Source: Ariolimax columbianus
Taxonomy: Eukaryota > Mollusca > Gastropoda > Stylommatophora > Arionidae
Length of the DNA: 64,000 nucleotides
Direction: 5' to 3'
Assembly: GCA_036924085.1 (NCBI GenBank)
Contig: JAVGWX010000005.1
Location: forward strand, 96,944,172 to 97,008,171
The notes beneath the pieces were generated by a model, which did no database searches, was not told where the DNA came from, and worked only from the letters and a program-made list of their open reading frames with translations. Below, one piece after another: positions 62,820 to 64,000 of this stretch. The translations under genes were made by a program, and so were the position numbers. Within the stretch, counting starts at the first letter, position 1, and every line of letters starts with the position of its first letter.

Positions 62820-63094
62820 GTAGGTAACAGTTTGGCAGGCTTCATTGATTTATTCAAGATGTATTGGTGCAAATATAGTTATAAGATAATGTTGTGCTGT
62901 TTTGTTTTGATTTGACCCAACACAGGCCACATCAAACATATACAGAGCCCAAACTGTCAAGAACAGAGAAAACCTATACTGGAGCAACTAAATGGTTACT
63001 TCTACCTAGGGCAGATAATAAATGATGGTAGATGTGAAAATGAAGTGAATATAAGACAATAGAATGACTAAAAACACATTAAATAAAAACTTTG

Positions 63095-63160
63095 CATCTT
63101 AATACCGGTTTGGAAGCCTCTGCAGAGTCTGTATACAACTAGTTTCATTTACATAACAGG
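63095..63160 (-). mobile_element. CR1-like LINE LG, 3' tip (minus strand)
   Basis: TTAATACCGGTTTGGAAGCC TCTGCAGAGTCTGTATACAA CTAGTTTCATTTACATAAC matches the 3' end of copy 3 (44680-44740). Confidence 0.8.
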
Positions 63161-63299
63161 ATAAATATAATGTCATCCAGGCAAATAACAAATAAAGAAA
63201 AATGAACGTGATTAGGTGTTATACATATTCATCATTATTGCACAGTGCAGAAAGGGTGACGATGAGCAAGTAGTTGGAGGACAAAATAGAAGTCCTTGA

Positions 63300-63800
63300 A
63301 ATGGGGATACACAGAATTAGGGGTTGTGCTTAGCAGAAATAAAAGCAAATGCATACAGAAATCCTGACAAGATCAGGAATGGAAAGAGAAATACTGAAAG
63401 ACAAGCAAATTAGACAAATCAAATATTGTAGATATATAAACAGACATGACAACACAATAGGCCAATCACCTGTGCTGAACAGAGGGAGTAAAATGGTATG
63501 ATCAAGTCACTAATATGGGACTGTAGGAAAGAACCTGACTATTGGTAGTGGGACTTAACATAGTGAGAAAGTCACAGAACAGCTAAAAACAATACAAGAC
63601 AATCTCTGTTCAAGAATCAGCAAGGCAAGGGAAGCAGAGGCTGACCTAAACAGTCTTGAAGTATAGAGCTTGTGATGAACATAAAACCAACAGAAAAGAC
63701 AAGAACAGAGATGAAAAAGAATGGCACAGGACAGGGAGACTTGATGTGTATTTATTGAAGATATGTGCTCTATAGGGAGCTGAAAGATTTTGATTGATTT
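63300..63800 (+). mobile_element. LINE tail fragment (LH type)
   Basis: ATCAAATATTGTAGATATAT AAACAGACATGACAACAC reads IKYCRYINRHDNT, like the R-x-GH-x-R-HD block of RTE-like tails; GTGTATTTATTGAAGATATG TGCTCTATAGGGAGCTGAAA G pairs with 59125-59160. Confidence 0.65.
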
Positions 63801-64000
63801 AATTGTTTTTGTTTTATAGTAATTGGAGGCATTAAGGATAAGAGATGTCAAGGAAAACACAGAAGAACAATGTGAGATATAATGAGAACAGAGCACCTGA
63901 AACATTCCAGAGTGTTGTCAAATTGATTGATTGTCAGCACTTTATGGCGTGACAAATGAAGATGATTAATGTTTCGGTGTAGTCTATTGTGTTCCCTCAT

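Noticed and set aside
1..64000. A novel multi-gene system (defence, biosynthetic or mobile cluster)
   Set aside because: Only one cellular gene is supported; all other coding remnants belong to known transposon classes.

Overview
This is a metazoan nuclear genome window (about 38-40% GC by eye). It lies almost entirely inside one large plus-strand gene. Nineteen short exons with GT-AG borders and matching intron phases encode about 767 consecutive residues of a P5B-type P-type ATPase of the ATP13A2/ATP13A3 family (lysosomal/late-endosomal polyamine exporter in animals). The first exon(s), with the N-terminus, lie upstream of the window. The last exons, with the GDGxND hinge motif and M5-M10, lie downstream. 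The exons total 2303 nt spread over 61 kb, so more than 96% of the window is intron. The long introns and the repeat mix (tRNA-derived SINEs, several non-LTR clades, mariner, very many minisatellites) suggest an invertebrate with a large genome. A lophotrochozoan such as a mollusc is my guess; the sequence does not prove it.

Layout. 1-4.6 kb: N-terminal exon, SINE pieces, tandem arrays. 4.6-12.6 kb: intron with SINEs and two RNase H-bearing LINE remnants of different families in opposite orientation. 12.6-20.7 kb: exons for the N-terminal domain and M1/M2; a 33-bp minisatellite with higher-order structure is interrupted by a LINE; a degraded mariner follows. 20.7-33.8 kb: actuator-domain exons, SINEs and repeat family Y, and about 1 kb of 28-bp minisatellite. 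33.8-46.9 kb: M3/M4, the phosphorylation site and the start of the N domain, with three LINE families between. 46.9-54.6 kb: an intron holding a nearly complete EN-RT-RNase H LINE on the minus strand. 54.6-62.8 kb: N- and P-domain exons, more LINE tails, and a full-length but dead mariner carrying a SINE with a target-site duplication.

Functionally there is one cellular gene; everything else recognised is repeat-derived, and all transposon reading frames are broken or truncated. I found no CRISPR array, operon, rRNA, functional tRNA or novel multi-gene system. The most notable structural points are the repeated finding of transposons inside intronic minisatellites, a tRNA-like SINE head amplified as a 58-bp tandem array, a 231-bp higher-order repeat, a sequence core shared by two SINE families and the 5' part of a LINE, and introns that cut three catalytic motifs of the ATPase.
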